Shown here: positions 25,516 through 33,673 of the stretch, piece by piece
Numbering within the stretch: position 1 is the stretch's first letter
Layout of the letters: the number at the start of each line of letters is the position of its first letter
NCBI GenBank assembly: GCA_041671045.1
Contig: JBAZCF010000001.1
Coordinates: forward strand, 310,001-374,000
Length of the DNA: 64,000 bases
From: Parachlamydiales bacterium
GTDB taxonomy: Bacteria; Chlamydiota; Chlamydiia; Chlamydiales; JABDDJ01
Direction of reading: 5' to 3'
Translations under genes and position numbers: made by a program
The notes under the pieces: model-generated
The model's database searches: none
What the model was told of the DNA's origin: nothing
Seen by the model: the letters and a program-made list of their open reading frames with translations, nothing else

Positions 25516-26505
25516 ATGACAGAAGCTGGCTTAGATGATTTTCATCGTGAGGTGAATTGTATTTATGACGAGGAGCGATATTCGGTTCGAGATAACGGTT
25601 CAGTATTGCGCTACTCCCGTATAGGCAAACGTTCGCGCTCAGCCGACGATCAATGGACTTTTGGTAAGCCAAATAGCCAGAATGGTTATGCATACATAGG
25701 TTCGGTTCGTATCCACAGGATTGTCGCAACGGCGTTCCATGGCGAACCGCTTACTCCAGAATACATCGTTGACCATATCGACACGAACCGCCGAAATAAC
25801 CGACCCGAAAACCTCCGGTGGCTGACGCGGCTGGAAAACGCACTTCTTAATCCTATCACCAAGAAACGTATCGAATTAGTGTGTGGTAGCATTGAGGCTT
25901 TTCTTGAAGATCCTTCCAAATTACGCCACCGCAGGCTTGATCCCAACTTCGAATGGATGCGAAAAGTCACTCCTCAAGAAGCTCAAGCTTGTCGAGAACG
26001 TATGCATCAATGGGCAAAAAGCGATAAGTCGTCCTCTGGTGGTGGCTCTCTTGGAGAATGGGTGTTTAAACCTTCTTTGACCAAAAAACCATCTCTAAAC
26101 ATACCATTGAAAGCACTAAACTTGGTAATGGCAAAAACGCCAGGCGCAGCGCAGCGTGAATGGCGTACTCCAACTGAATTTCCTTGTTGTCCACAAAAAA
26201 TGGAGGAAGATCCAATCACAGCCTATGCGGCAAAATTAGCTGTAGGTGCTATATTCTGTCGGAACAACTTATCTACATCGAAGGTTCTAGAAGCTGCGGT
26301 GGCTAATGATGGCCAGTCGATCTGTGTGTTGTGCGAACGGGATGGTATGAAGCCAGTGTCACTTGCGAGAGTTACCTTTGAAGATGGCTTATATGTACAT
26401 GCTAACCTGGGTACCTTTTTTACCAAGGAGGGCGCAGAAAAACAATTCTGCCTTGCACGTGGATTAGAATGGACAGGAGGCGACACTTTTGATGACTATT
26501 GTTGA
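25516..26505 (+). CDS. HNH endonuclease with novel C-terminal domain
   Basis: A 329-residue protein. Residues about 15-115 form a NUMOD4/HNH_3-like nuclease: YSVRDNGSVLRYSR, GYAYIGSVRIHRIVATAFHG, then YIVDHIDTNRRNNRPENLRW with the H-x-N-x-x-N layout of the HNH active site. Residues about 120-329 are not recognised; they include PCCPQKM and ICVLCERDGM cysteine clusters that might bind metal. It follows the helical 24843 gene closely. Homing endonucleases share the N-terminal part, but the stable two-gene arrangement in a defence cluster also fits phage restriction. Confidence 0.72.
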   Translation: MTEAGLDDFHREVNCIYDEERYSVRDNGSVLRYSRIGKRSRSADDQWTFGKPNSQNGYAYIGSVRIHRIVATAFHGEPLTPEYIVDHIDTNRRNNRPENLRWLTRLENALLNPITKKRIELVCGSIEAFLEDPSKLRHRRLDPNFEWMRKVTPQEAQACRERMHQWAKSDKSSSGGGSLGEWVFKPSLTKKPSLNIPLKALNLVMAKTPGAAQREWRTPTEFPCCPQKMEEDPITAYAAKLAVGAIFCRNNLSTSKVLEAAVANDGQSICVLCERDGMKPVSLARVTFEDGLYVHANLGTFFTKEGAEKQFCLARGLEWTGGDTFDDYC

Positions 26506-26604
26506 ATAAGTCAAATTAATAATTTTCGCAATTTTTTGTCTATGGTCGACAAAGTGATCATGTCCATTGCGCGTATCATACGGAATATTAAAAAGGAGGA
26601 AAAA

Positions 26605-27252
26605 ATGACTACAAAAGTTGAAGCTGAGGTTAAAGATAAAAGTACGGAAGCTTATGAAGTTATACATGAACTGTATCAAATGATTGATGAAACATTTCTT
26701 GTCTATTTTATTTCTCTAGCTGCTCCTCGTGCTTGGAGGCCGCATCTAGCAAATTTTGAGAAAAATTATAGAAATGATCTGAAGAAAGAAGGGCGTGGGG
26801 AGATTGAAATAGAAAGACGTCTTGGCGAACAGGATCATGTCTTTTTTGTTGAGGAGTTCCGTGTTCAAACAACCACAAAAAATATTAGAGAGATTTTGGA
26901 ACCTGGCTCTTTTGAGAATCTCCAAGCGAAGAATACAGTTAAAATTGTTTATGACAGTTGGGAGTCGACTTACAGACCAAGACTGCAGAAGTTAGTGGAG
27001 GAGGAGATTCAAAGCGAAATTTGGGGGGAGCTAGGGTGGATTCGACAATCTATTACTCACCGTGATTCAAAGGGGACCGATAAACTTAAAAAGGCGAAGT
27101 TGATAACGGATTTTGCTCCCGGTCAACAAATTATTCTTACCCATGCAATCATGGAGAAAATCAAACAAGAACTCGAAAATTGGTACACTGAGTTTTCAAT
27201 GAAATACTTTTCTTCAGAGAAAAAAAGTGAAAAAGGATCCGTTTTGATCTAG
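26605..27252 (+). CDS. HEPN-like protein with RX4H motif
   Basis: The start at 26605 is fixed by a strong ribosome site (AAGGAGG, 26593-26599); the open frame reaches further up to 26536. The 215-residue helical protein contains GWIRQSITHRDSKG near residue 147, an R-x4-H motif followed by a polar segment, as in HEPN ribonucleases of toxin-antitoxin and defence systems. The upstream gap to the HNH gene is short. No antitoxin is adjacent, so it could be a solitary HEPN effector or a domain with a different role. The HEPN call rests on one motif plus the helical pattern. Confidence 0.5.
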   Translation: MTTKVEAEVKDKSTEAYEVIHELYQMIDETFLVYFISLAAPRAWRPHLANFEKNYRNDLKKEGRGEIEIERRLGEQDHVFFVEEFRVQTTTKNIREILEPGSFENLQAKNTVKIVYDSWESTYRPRLQKLVEEEIQSEIWGELGWIRQSITHRDSKGTDKLKKAKLITDFAPGQQIILTHAIMEKIKQELENWYTEFSMKYFSSEKKSEKGSVLI

Positions 27253-27260
27253 TTTCATCC

Positions 27261-27414
27261 AGTCTAGTGCGTAAATACTGCGTAATTGAATTTTACGCAG
27301 CTGAATTTTTCGGTGTGAAGTTTTTGTTGTATGTCACTAAAAACAAAAGGCTTCAGTTTCAGGACTGAAGCCTTTTGTTTGATTGGAGGTGGAGAGATGC
27401 ATTCAGAACTTTTA
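27261..27414. repeat. Direct repeat with hairpin and ssrA-like end (copy d)
   Basis: Partner of 18697-18838. It carries CTGCGTAA...TTACGCAG, a perfect 8-bp inverted repeat worn in copy c, then an AAAGGCTTCAG...CTGAAGCCTTTT terminator-like hairpin (about 27348-27376), then TTGGAGGTGGAGAGA and CATTCAGAACTTTT. It closes the 18.8-27.3 kb segment and sits at the 3' end of the minus-strand gene at 27422. Confidence 0.7.
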
Positions 27415-27421
27415 ATCCAAG

Positions 27422-28777
27422 TTATTTATTTACTTTTCTGTAGCTCGTCGATTTTCCAGATCCTATTTGTTTTAGCTTGAAAGCCTTTACTAAGCCGTTA
27501 AGACGTCTTCCCGCAGTCGCTCTTGCTATTCCTAGTGAAGAAATCACATCTGAGATGGTGATTTCTTCAGTTTGATTAAATAGGTTAAGAATCTTTTCCT
27601 CTTCATTGATACTATCTTTTCCGTGTAAGGCCTTCTGTTTTTCTCTTGGTAAAATGCATTTTATGTAGTTTTCACCTTCGATAACTTCGGGCGGTACGAG
27701 TCCCCAATTTTCATAGGAGTCGAAGAGGTTATGAAACCCGGAGCCTAATTTTTCAATATATTTTGCCTGTCTAAAAATTTTGCTAATACCCGGATTGCGA
27801 ATATAAGTTAGTCCCGAGAGTAGATTGGATGTGTTAATAGGACCCGGAAAATCACCAGGACTGAAGATTTCTATACGATTATCATAAATAGCAATTTTAA
27901 TGGGGGCTCGAATATGATAATTTCGATGAACAATTGCGTTTAAGAGAGTTTCTCGAATGGCAACTTCTGGAATTTCAAGTTTTTCTTCCCGTTTTTTTTC
28001 TCTAATGACAAAAGAGTGATGAAGATGCTTTAAGATAAAAGCAAAGGCCATTTCAAATTGTTCAAAAAGAGTTCCTACGCAGTCCTGAGAGGCAATGGCA
28101 TTTCTGCCTGAAACACCGGAGAATCGCGAGCATATGATAAATGCTTCAGGAAGGTGCTTCTCAGGTCGCTTACCAAATACAAGAACTCCTGTAACAGTTG
28201 GGTACTTACTTTTATGTTCTTCGTTGATGATATTGAAGGAGACAAGGATAGTGTCTATAAAACTTTTTTTCTTACCTTTACGAAGCGAGAAAAAATTTTC
28301 GATAGCGTCCATATCTAGATCATTTGCTGAGGAGTGATATAGGCTAGATAAGTCAAAGTGTAGTCCCCTCGAACTCCATTTTAATTCTTCTATCATATCC
28401 ACATTGGCTTTCATTGTACTTCTGCCCAGCCGGACAAAAACTCCTTTTTCCATTCCCATTGATTTGATGTAATAAGGTTTATTCATGCCAGAGGAGACTT
28501 CAATAAGTAGGACTACTTTATCCCCAATTCTTTGGGTATGAACTAGAGGAATGATGGGAGGTGCAGTGGATTCATAGATCATTTTGTCGAGGTGTTCCAT
28601 CTGTTCCTCGGCCATGCTTTCATCAATCCCAACAATGTCCCCATTATTACTCACACCAATTATGAGCTTTCCCCCAAACCGATTGCAAAAGCCAACAATA
28701 GTTTTTACGATTTGTTCCTTTTCAGGAAAAGAGCCTTTCCATTCGATTGTAGAGGATTCTGATTCCGGGTATTTCAT
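27422..28777 (-). CDS. AlbA_2/HATPase_c_4 RNA/DNA-binding regulator with winged helix
   Basis: A 451-residue protein with three parts: an N-terminal AlbA_2 (Schlafen-like) domain (ESSTIEWKGSFPEKEQIVKT, FCNRFGGKLIIGVSNNGDIV, KGVFVRLGRSTMKAN); a middle HATPase_c_4-like domain (EVAIRETLLNAIVHRNYHIR, IEIFSPGDFPGP, EKLGSGFHNLF); and a C-terminal winged helix (ITISDVISSLGIARATAGRR). This set is common in predicted transcription regulators annotated as RecG-like or divergent-AAA proteins. Repeated GAGTC sites upstream fit autoregulation. It lies in the defence island; Schlafen-like domains recur in such places, but its target is unknown. Confidence 0.85.
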   Translation of the reverse strand: MKYPESESSTIEWKGSFPEKEQIVKTIVGFCNRFGGKLIIGVSNNGDIVGIDESMAEEQMEHLDKMIYESTAPPIIPLVHTQRIGDKVVLLIEVSSGMNKPYYIKSMGMEKGVFVRLGRSTMKANVDMIEELKWSSRGLHFDLSSLYHSSANDLDMDAIENFFSLRKGKKKSFIDTILVSFNIINEEHKSKYPTVTGVLVFGKRPEKHLPEAFIICSRFSGVSGRNAIASQDCVGTLFEQFEMAFAFILKHLHHSFVIREKKREEKLEIPEVAIRETLLNAIVHRNYHIRAPIKIAIYDNRIEIFSPGDFPGPINTSNLLSGLTYIRNPGISKIFRQAKYIEKLGSGFHNLFDSYENWGLVPPEVIEGENYIKCILPREKQKALHGKDSINEEEKILNLFNQTEEITISDVISSLGIARATAGRRLNGLVKAFKLKQIGSGKSTSYRKVNK

Positions 28778-28780
28778 ATA

Positions 28781-28889
28781 TGACTCACTTTTAGTTCATT
28801 ATTGCATTTTGAGTCGATTGAGTCAAATAATATGTAAAATACGACTCATTCAACTCGTTTTAGTTGATGAGCTATAAGATTGAGTCGTA
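28781..28889. promoter_or_regulatory. Cluster of GAGTC/GACTC sites upstream of AlbA_2 gene
   Basis: Five copies: TGACTCAC (28781), TGAGTCGA and TTGAGTCAA (28810-28826), TACGACTCA (28840-28848) and TGAGTCGTA (28881-28889). The last two are exact inverted copies. They fill the region just before the regulator's start and look like operators for its winged helix. Confidence 0.6.
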
Positions 28890-28939
28890 AAAGTAGAATA
28901 GGTGGCGATAGCGCGGGGGTCATGCCTGAAATTCTGCCG

Positions 28940-28962
28940 AGGGTCAGGCCAAGCCTGACCCT
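28940..28962. repeat. AGGGTCAGGC hairpin, REP-like
   Basis: A 10-bp perfect stem AGGGTCAGGC/GCCTGACCCT with a 3-base loop, preceded by a partial copy (GGGGGTCATGCCTGA). It shares its core with the palindrome at 4025. The rest of 28890-29122 shows no gene. Confidence 0.55.
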
Positions 28963-29122
28963 TCTGAGTGAGGAATATGAAAAATACAGAGTGTTTCAGA
29001 ATCGTGAATATTTGTCTGATTTCGATCGCGCGTTTGCTAGTTATTTGAAGGGAGATTGATTGAATGTTCATCGCTGAACTTCATTTCAATGCTCAGCGAA
29101 CTGATTTCGAAATGTCCGAGTG

Positions 29123-29848
29123 TCACCTCTGATTCTCGACATAAACGATAGGAGATACGACTCTTTGTAACATATTTTTAAGATTAGGCCAGAAGGTATT
29201 CATGATAATATTCAACGTATGAAGCATATCTTCAGGGAATGGAGAGGAGCCTTCAATGAAGTGTTTTCGTAGCCTAGAGTTTTTATGTGCCTCGGGAGTT
29301 CGATAAATGTTATCAAGCTTTTGTATCCAATGTTCATAGCGATTGAGAAAATTCCATTTTGGGTTTTCAGAGACCCAATCAAAAAATTTAGTTTTTTTGG
29401 ACTTTTTAGTTTCTAGTTCTAGACCTTCTTCTAGAAAATAGATAAAATTCATTAGTTTTTCCCACAATGCCCTACTCTGAAATATAGACCCTTGGTCTAG
29501 ACTGAGTTGTCGAAGAAATAGGTAGGGACAAGTCTTAGCTATTTGACTTTCTCCTTGAGGAAGGTGGACGAGGGAATTGTACAATCCAACGTGGCACTCC
29601 TTCAGCATGGTGATCTGGAATTGAATGTCGAGAAACCCGTCAGTGAGTTTAGAGAGTCTATCCTTCGGATATTCAGATTTCAAATATAGATCGATAAATT
29701 CTAAAGAGTGATCTGTTTGTGCTAGAATTAGTTCGATTCCTTGCGGAGGGAACTGAAGTCTAGTATATTTTGCCTCTAATGCGAGACGCATTTTTTTGTT
29801 ATATTTTGCAGCATATTCGCGTGTCTTTTCGATCTGATTATCTGACAT
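29123..29848 (-). CDS. Helical protein, candidate HEPN (RX4H)
   Basis: A 241-residue, strongly helical protein of no certain family. The C-terminal third contains LDNIYRTPEAHKNSRLRKHF; RTPEAH is an R-x4-H motif in a setting reminiscent of HEPN proteins described from Clostridium thermocellum (Cthe_2314 type). No partner gene is adjacent on its strand. It is the island gene nearest to the ssrA 3' end. The HEPN reading is tentative. Confidence 0.42.
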   Translation of the reverse strand: MSDNQIEKTREYAAKYNKKMRLALEAKYTRLQFPPQGIELILAQTDHSLEFIDLYLKSEYPKDRLSKLTDGFLDIQFQITMLKECHVGLYNSLVHLPQGESQIAKTCPYLFLRQLSLDQGSIFQSRALWEKLMNFIYFLEEGLELETKKSKKTKFFDWVSENPKWNFLNRYEHWIQKLDNIYRTPEAHKNSRLRKHFIEGSSPFPEDMLHTLNIIMNTFWPNLKNMLQRVVSPIVYVENQR

Positions 29849-29914
29849 TCGGGTCCTTATCTATAAAAAGGCTGTCATGGGGCATGCTTGACATTCGGAT
29901 ATAACAGGCATAAA

Positions 29915-29957
29915 AAAACTCTGAACTTAGAGTTCATCACTCAAAGTTCAGAGTTTT
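29915..29957 (-). terminator. ssrA terminator
   Basis: AAAACTCTGAACTT and its exact complement AAGTTCAGAGTTTT flank a 15-base loop just after the tmRNA 3' end; on the minus strand the stem is followed by a run of T. Classic intrinsic terminator. Confidence 0.85.
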
Positions 29958-29962
29958 ACTTT

Positions 29963-30353
29963 TGGAGGTGGAGAGAATCGAACTCTCGTCCTAAGCAAAC
30001 TCTACAATAGACACTACATGCTTAGCACTCTGAAAATTTTCTGCCACGCTGCAGAGTGCGCCTCTGTGGCAGAATGACATCTATAATCTTGGAGCAGACC
30101 CTAGTTGTCAGAGGTTTTGCTCCTTACCAAGATTGTTACAGTAGCTCCTGACCTCCTCGGTCCAACGTCAGGTTACTGGGCAACTTTCTCTGTTAGGATT
30201 AAGCTGCAACAGCTGCTTCAGCCATTACTGGTGAGAAGTCAGCAGTGACGGTTTTTTCGGCACTTAATTTTGTATCGGATGATTAAGGAGGCCAACCGAC
30301 GTCCTCCGCATGCGTCTAAGGCTTTGTTCCCTAGTCGAAACCAGTACACCCCC
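29963..30353 (-). ncRNA. ssrA: tmRNA
   Basis: The minus strand begins GGGGGTGTACTGGTTTCGAC, the invariant 5' tRNA-like end, and finishes with a T-arm (GAGAGTTCGATTCTCTC) and acceptor strand CACCTCCA. The seven-base acceptor stem pairs fully, and CCA is not encoded. The tag frame (about 30261 to 30199) reads AEKTVTADFSPVMAEAAVAA then TAA. It starts with Ala-Glu and ends in the Ala-Ala proteolysis signal. tmRNA rescues stalled ribosomes. Its 3' end is the apparent target for the integrated elements to the left. Confidence 0.95.
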
Positions 30354-30455
30354 CTTAGATACACTTTAATTATAACAACTGAGTTATTTTAGCGCTATTC
30401 ACAATAAGAAAATATATGTAAAATAACCGCAAAATACGAAACCAAAAGTGAAATA

Positions 30456-33400
30456 ATGTTTGAAATCATCCCTAATGAAACGTTTGATGCCCGCGAAAGG
30501 CGAATGTTGCAGTTCTGGCGTGAGAATAAGATATTCGAACGGAGCGTTGCTGATAGAGAGCGAAAACCCTTATTTTCCACCTATGACGGGCCCCCGTTTG
30601 CGACAGGCCTGCCCCATTATGGCCATTTATTAGCCGGTACGATTAAAGATGTCGTGCTCCGTTTTAAAACGATGGAAGGGTATTACGTCCCAAGGCGTTT
30701 TGGTTGGGACTGTCATGGTTTGCCCATTGAAAACGAAGTCGAGAAATCCCATAATTTATCAGGCGCAGCCTCTATCGAAGCGTTTGGTATCGCAAATTTT
30801 AATGAAGCATGCAGAAGCATAGTTAAACGCTATACCCAGGAATGGAAATACACTGTCGAAAGAACAGGGCGTTGGGTTGACTTTACCCAAACATGGCATA
30901 CGATGGACCTGCCCTTTATGGAATCTGTATGGTGGGTATTCAAGCAGTTGTATGACCAAGGTTTAGTGTATGAAGGCTACCGTGTCATGCCTTATTCCGC
31001 AAAACTCGGCACACCACTTTCTAATTTCGAGGCAGGCGAGAACTATAAGGATGTCGATGATCCTGCGATCACTGTGGCGCTGGTTTTAGAAGAAGACCCA
31101 CAAACATCTTTGTTGGTATGGACGACGACTCCCTGGACAATGATCTCCAATTTAGCCGTTATGGTGGGTCCTGATATCGATTACGTCAAAGTATACGACC
31201 CGAAAGCAGACCACCATTATATCGTAGCTGTATCGAGAGTTGCAGATACATTCCACGGCCATGAAGATTATAAGATTGTCGGCCAATATAAAGGTTCCGA
31301 ATTAGCCGGTAAACGCTATAAACCTGCATTTTCCTATTTTGCAGACAGAGCTAAATTGGGGGCTTTCCGTGTCATCCTTGAACCTACTGTCACATTGGAC
31401 GATGGTACAGGATTAGTCCAATGTGCACCTGCCTTTGGCGAAGTTGACTTTTATGCATGCCAAAGGGAAAAGATCGAGTTAGTCTGTCCTGTAGATGCCA
31501 ACGGTCAGTTTACAAATGAGATTCCAGAGCACCAAGGACTTTTTGTGAAGGATGCAGACAAGGATGTGATCAAACGCCTAAAACAACAAGGCTCCTTGTT
31601 CCGTCAAGCTACCATACACCACCGTTATCCATTTTGCTGGAGGTCCGATACCCCACTTATCTATAAGGCGATGGCGACATGGTTTGTGGCAGTAGAAAAA
31701 ATCAAAGACAAATTACTTGCTGCGAATGAACAAATCTATTGGGTTCCCTCTCATCTAAAAGAAGGGCGTTTCGGCAAGTGGCTTGAAAGTGCAAGAGATT
31801 GGAATATCAGCCGCAACCGTTACTGGGGAACTCCTATCCCTTTATGGAGAAGTGAAGAGGGTGATATTATTGCTATAGGCAGTTTGGAAGAACTGGAAAA
31901 ATTGACGGGACATAAGGCAGATGACCTGCACCGCCACTTCATCGATGACCTGACGATCCAGAAAGATGGAAAAACCTATAGACGCATCCCTGAAGTTTTT
32001 GATTGCTGGTTCGAATCAGGTTCGATGCCCTATGGACAAGGCCATTATCCTTTTGAGAATAAGGAATCTTTTGATCAGAATTTCCCGGCTGACTTTATTG
32101 CGGAAGGCTTAGATCAAACGCGGGGATGGTTCTATACTCTGACGATACTTGCAGCAGCTTTGTACAATAAACCTGCTTTTAAAAACATTATCGTCAACGG
32201 GATCATCTTGGCTGAAGATGGCGCCAAAATGTCAAAAAGATTGCGTAACTATCCTGATCCATTAGAAGTCATCTCAAAGTACGGCGCTGATTCGGTCAGG
32301 CTATATATGATGCACAGCCCGGCAGTACGTGCAGAGAATCTTTGCTTTGTGGAATCGGGTGTTGAACTGACGCTTCGTCAAATGCTTATTCCTTGGTGGA
32401 ATGCTTATAGCTTCCTCTCTACATATGCCCGTATCAATAAGTGGGTGCCTTCGACTGGGGATAGGTCACCTCCGAAACCCGCTGCTGTTATAGACAGATG
32501 GATACTAGCAAAACTAAACCTGCTGATTCGCCAAGTGCGTGAAGGCATGGATAACTATGTCCTGAGCGATGCAGTCGAGCCCTTAGTAGGTTTTATTGAC
32601 TCATTGACCAACTGGTATATCCGTCGCAGTAGACGCCGTTTTTGGGAAGCTGAGGATACCCCCGACAGGGCAGAAGCTTTTGCTACACTTTACTACGTAT
32701 TAGTCCAGCTTTCTAAAGTTGCAGCACCATTTACACCTTTCATAGCAGAGGCAATCTTCAATAGCTTGCGTACTGATGCGATGTCCGAATCTGTGCATTT
32801 GTGCGACTACCCCACACCGGATGCTACATTTGATGATGAAGAGCTAGTGAAAACGATGGATGCAGTGCAAAGTGCGGTCAATCTAGGACATTCCTTGCGT
32901 AAGGAGCATAAACTTAAAGTCCGACAGCCGTTGCCTGGAGTTCACATTGCAACGCACCACGCAGACTTGTTGGCAGCCTTAGAGCATCACACAAGTTTGA
33001 TCGCTGATGAATTGAACGTGAAAGCGGTACATTTGATTGGTGATGACAGCAAACTCGTTGAACTTTCCATCAAACCTAACTTCCGCGTACTAGGGAAAAA
33101 AGTGGGTAAGTTGATGCGTCAGGTGCAGCAAGCGATTGAGAAATTGGATCAGCACGCACTAGAAACAATTTTAGAAGGGAAGAGCATTCAACTGCATATT
33201 GAAGGTGAAACGATCGAAGTTACACCTGAAGATGCAGAGATTACCCGCAAAGTTCATGAAGGCCTGATCGCGAGTACAAATGGTATTGTTACGGTTGCAT
33301 TGGATACCCACTTGACAGAAGAGCTGATCCAAGAAGGGATTGCGCGTGAAATCGTAAACAAAATCAATACAATGCGCCGTGAAGCAGGTTTTGATGTCAC

Positions 33401-33581
33401 AGACCGCATTCAAGTGGTTATGGATACAACGCCTAAAATTCAGGTAAGCTTTGAAAAATACAAAGAATATATCACCAACGAAGTTCTAGCTACCGAAGTG
33501 AAATTTGGTTCAGCGTCCGAGGGGACAAGTTGGGAGATTAACGATGAGAAGACGGTTATTTCTGTTGTGAAACATAAATAA
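30456..33581 (+). CDS. ileS: Isoleucyl-tRNA synthetase, eukaryote-like type
   Basis: A 1041-residue class I synthetase that charges tRNA-Ile. The HIGH-type motif is GLPHYGHLLAGT (residues about 53-62), followed by GYYVPRRFGWDCHGLPIE. The editing (CP1) domain includes VWTTTPWTMISNLAV and TGLVQCAPAFGE. KMSKR lies in EDGAKMSKRLRNYPDP near residue 593, and the anticodon-binding and C-terminal regions are complete. The residues around HIGH and the length match the eukaryote-like form known from chlamydiae and some other bacteria. It converges with lepB. Confidence 0.97.
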   Translation: MFEIIPNETFDARERRMLQFWRENKIFERSVADRERKPLFSTYDGPPFATGLPHYGHLLAGTIKDVVLRFKTMEGYYVPRRFGWDCHGLPIENEVEKSHNLSGAASIEAFGIANFNEACRSIVKRYTQEWKYTVERTGRWVDFTQTWHTMDLPFMESVWWVFKQLYDQGLVYEGYRVMPYSAKLGTPLSNFEAGENYKDVDDPAITVALVLEEDPQTSLLVWTTTPWTMISNLAVMVGPDIDYVKVYDPKADHHYIVAVSRVADTFHGHEDYKIVGQYKGSELAGKRYKPAFSYFADRAKLGAFRVILEPTVTLDDGTGLVQCAPAFGEVDFYACQREKIELVCPVDANGQFTNEIPEHQGLFVKDADKDVIKRLKQQGSLFRQATIHHRYPFCWRSDTPLIYKAMATWFVAVEKIKDKLLAANEQIYWVPSHLKEGRFGKWLESARDWNISRNRYWGTPIPLWRSEEGDIIAIGSLEELEKLTGHKADDLHRHFIDDLTIQKDGKTYRRIPEVFDCWFESGSMPYGQGHYPFENKESFDQNFPADFIAEGLDQTRGWFYTLTILAAALYNKPAFKNIIVNGIILAEDGAKMSKRLRNYPDPLEVISKYGADSVRLYMMHSPAVRAENLCFVESGVELTLRQMLIPWWNAYSFLSTYARINKWVPSTGDRSPPKPAAVIDRWILAKLNLLIRQVREGMDNYVLSDAVEPLVGFIDSLTNWYIRRSRRRFWEAEDTPDRAEAFATLYYVLVQLSKVAAPFTPFIAEAIFNSLRTDAMSESVHLCDYPTPDATFDDEELVKTMDAVQSAVNLGHSLRKEHKLKVRQPLPGVHIATHHADLLAALEHHTSLIADELNVKAVHLIGDDSKLVELSIKPNFRVLGKKVGKLMRQVQQAIEKLDQHALETILEGKSIQLHIEGETIEVTPEDAEITRKVHEGLIASTNGIVTVALDTHLTEELIQEGIAREIVNKINTMRREAGFDVTDRIQVVMDTTPKIQVSFEKYKEYITNEVLATEVKFGSASEGTSWEINDEKTVISVVKHK

Positions 33582-33599
33582 AACCTTTGTCATGCTAAC

Positions 33600-33651
33600 T
33601 TTCCCTAGTATAAGGTTTTGCGACAAGTCGCTGAACCTTATACTAGGGAAA
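33600..33651. repeat. Palindromic intergenic element R1 between ileS and lepB
   Basis: An 18-base arm starting TTTCCCTAGTATAAGG (33600-33617) and its exact complement (33634-33651) enclose a nested CGACAAGTCG palindrome. The CCTAGTATA ends match elements R2 (53527) and R3 (63940). Between two convergent genes it could serve as a bidirectional terminator. Confidence 0.8.
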
Positions 33652-33673
33652 CGTTTCAATGGGGAAAAATCAA

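Noticed and set aside
25516..26505. Group I intron homing endonuclease
   Set aside because: The HNH gene is not inside another gene or an RNA with intron-like structure; it has its own partner gene upstream, so a free-standing role is more likely, though not proven.
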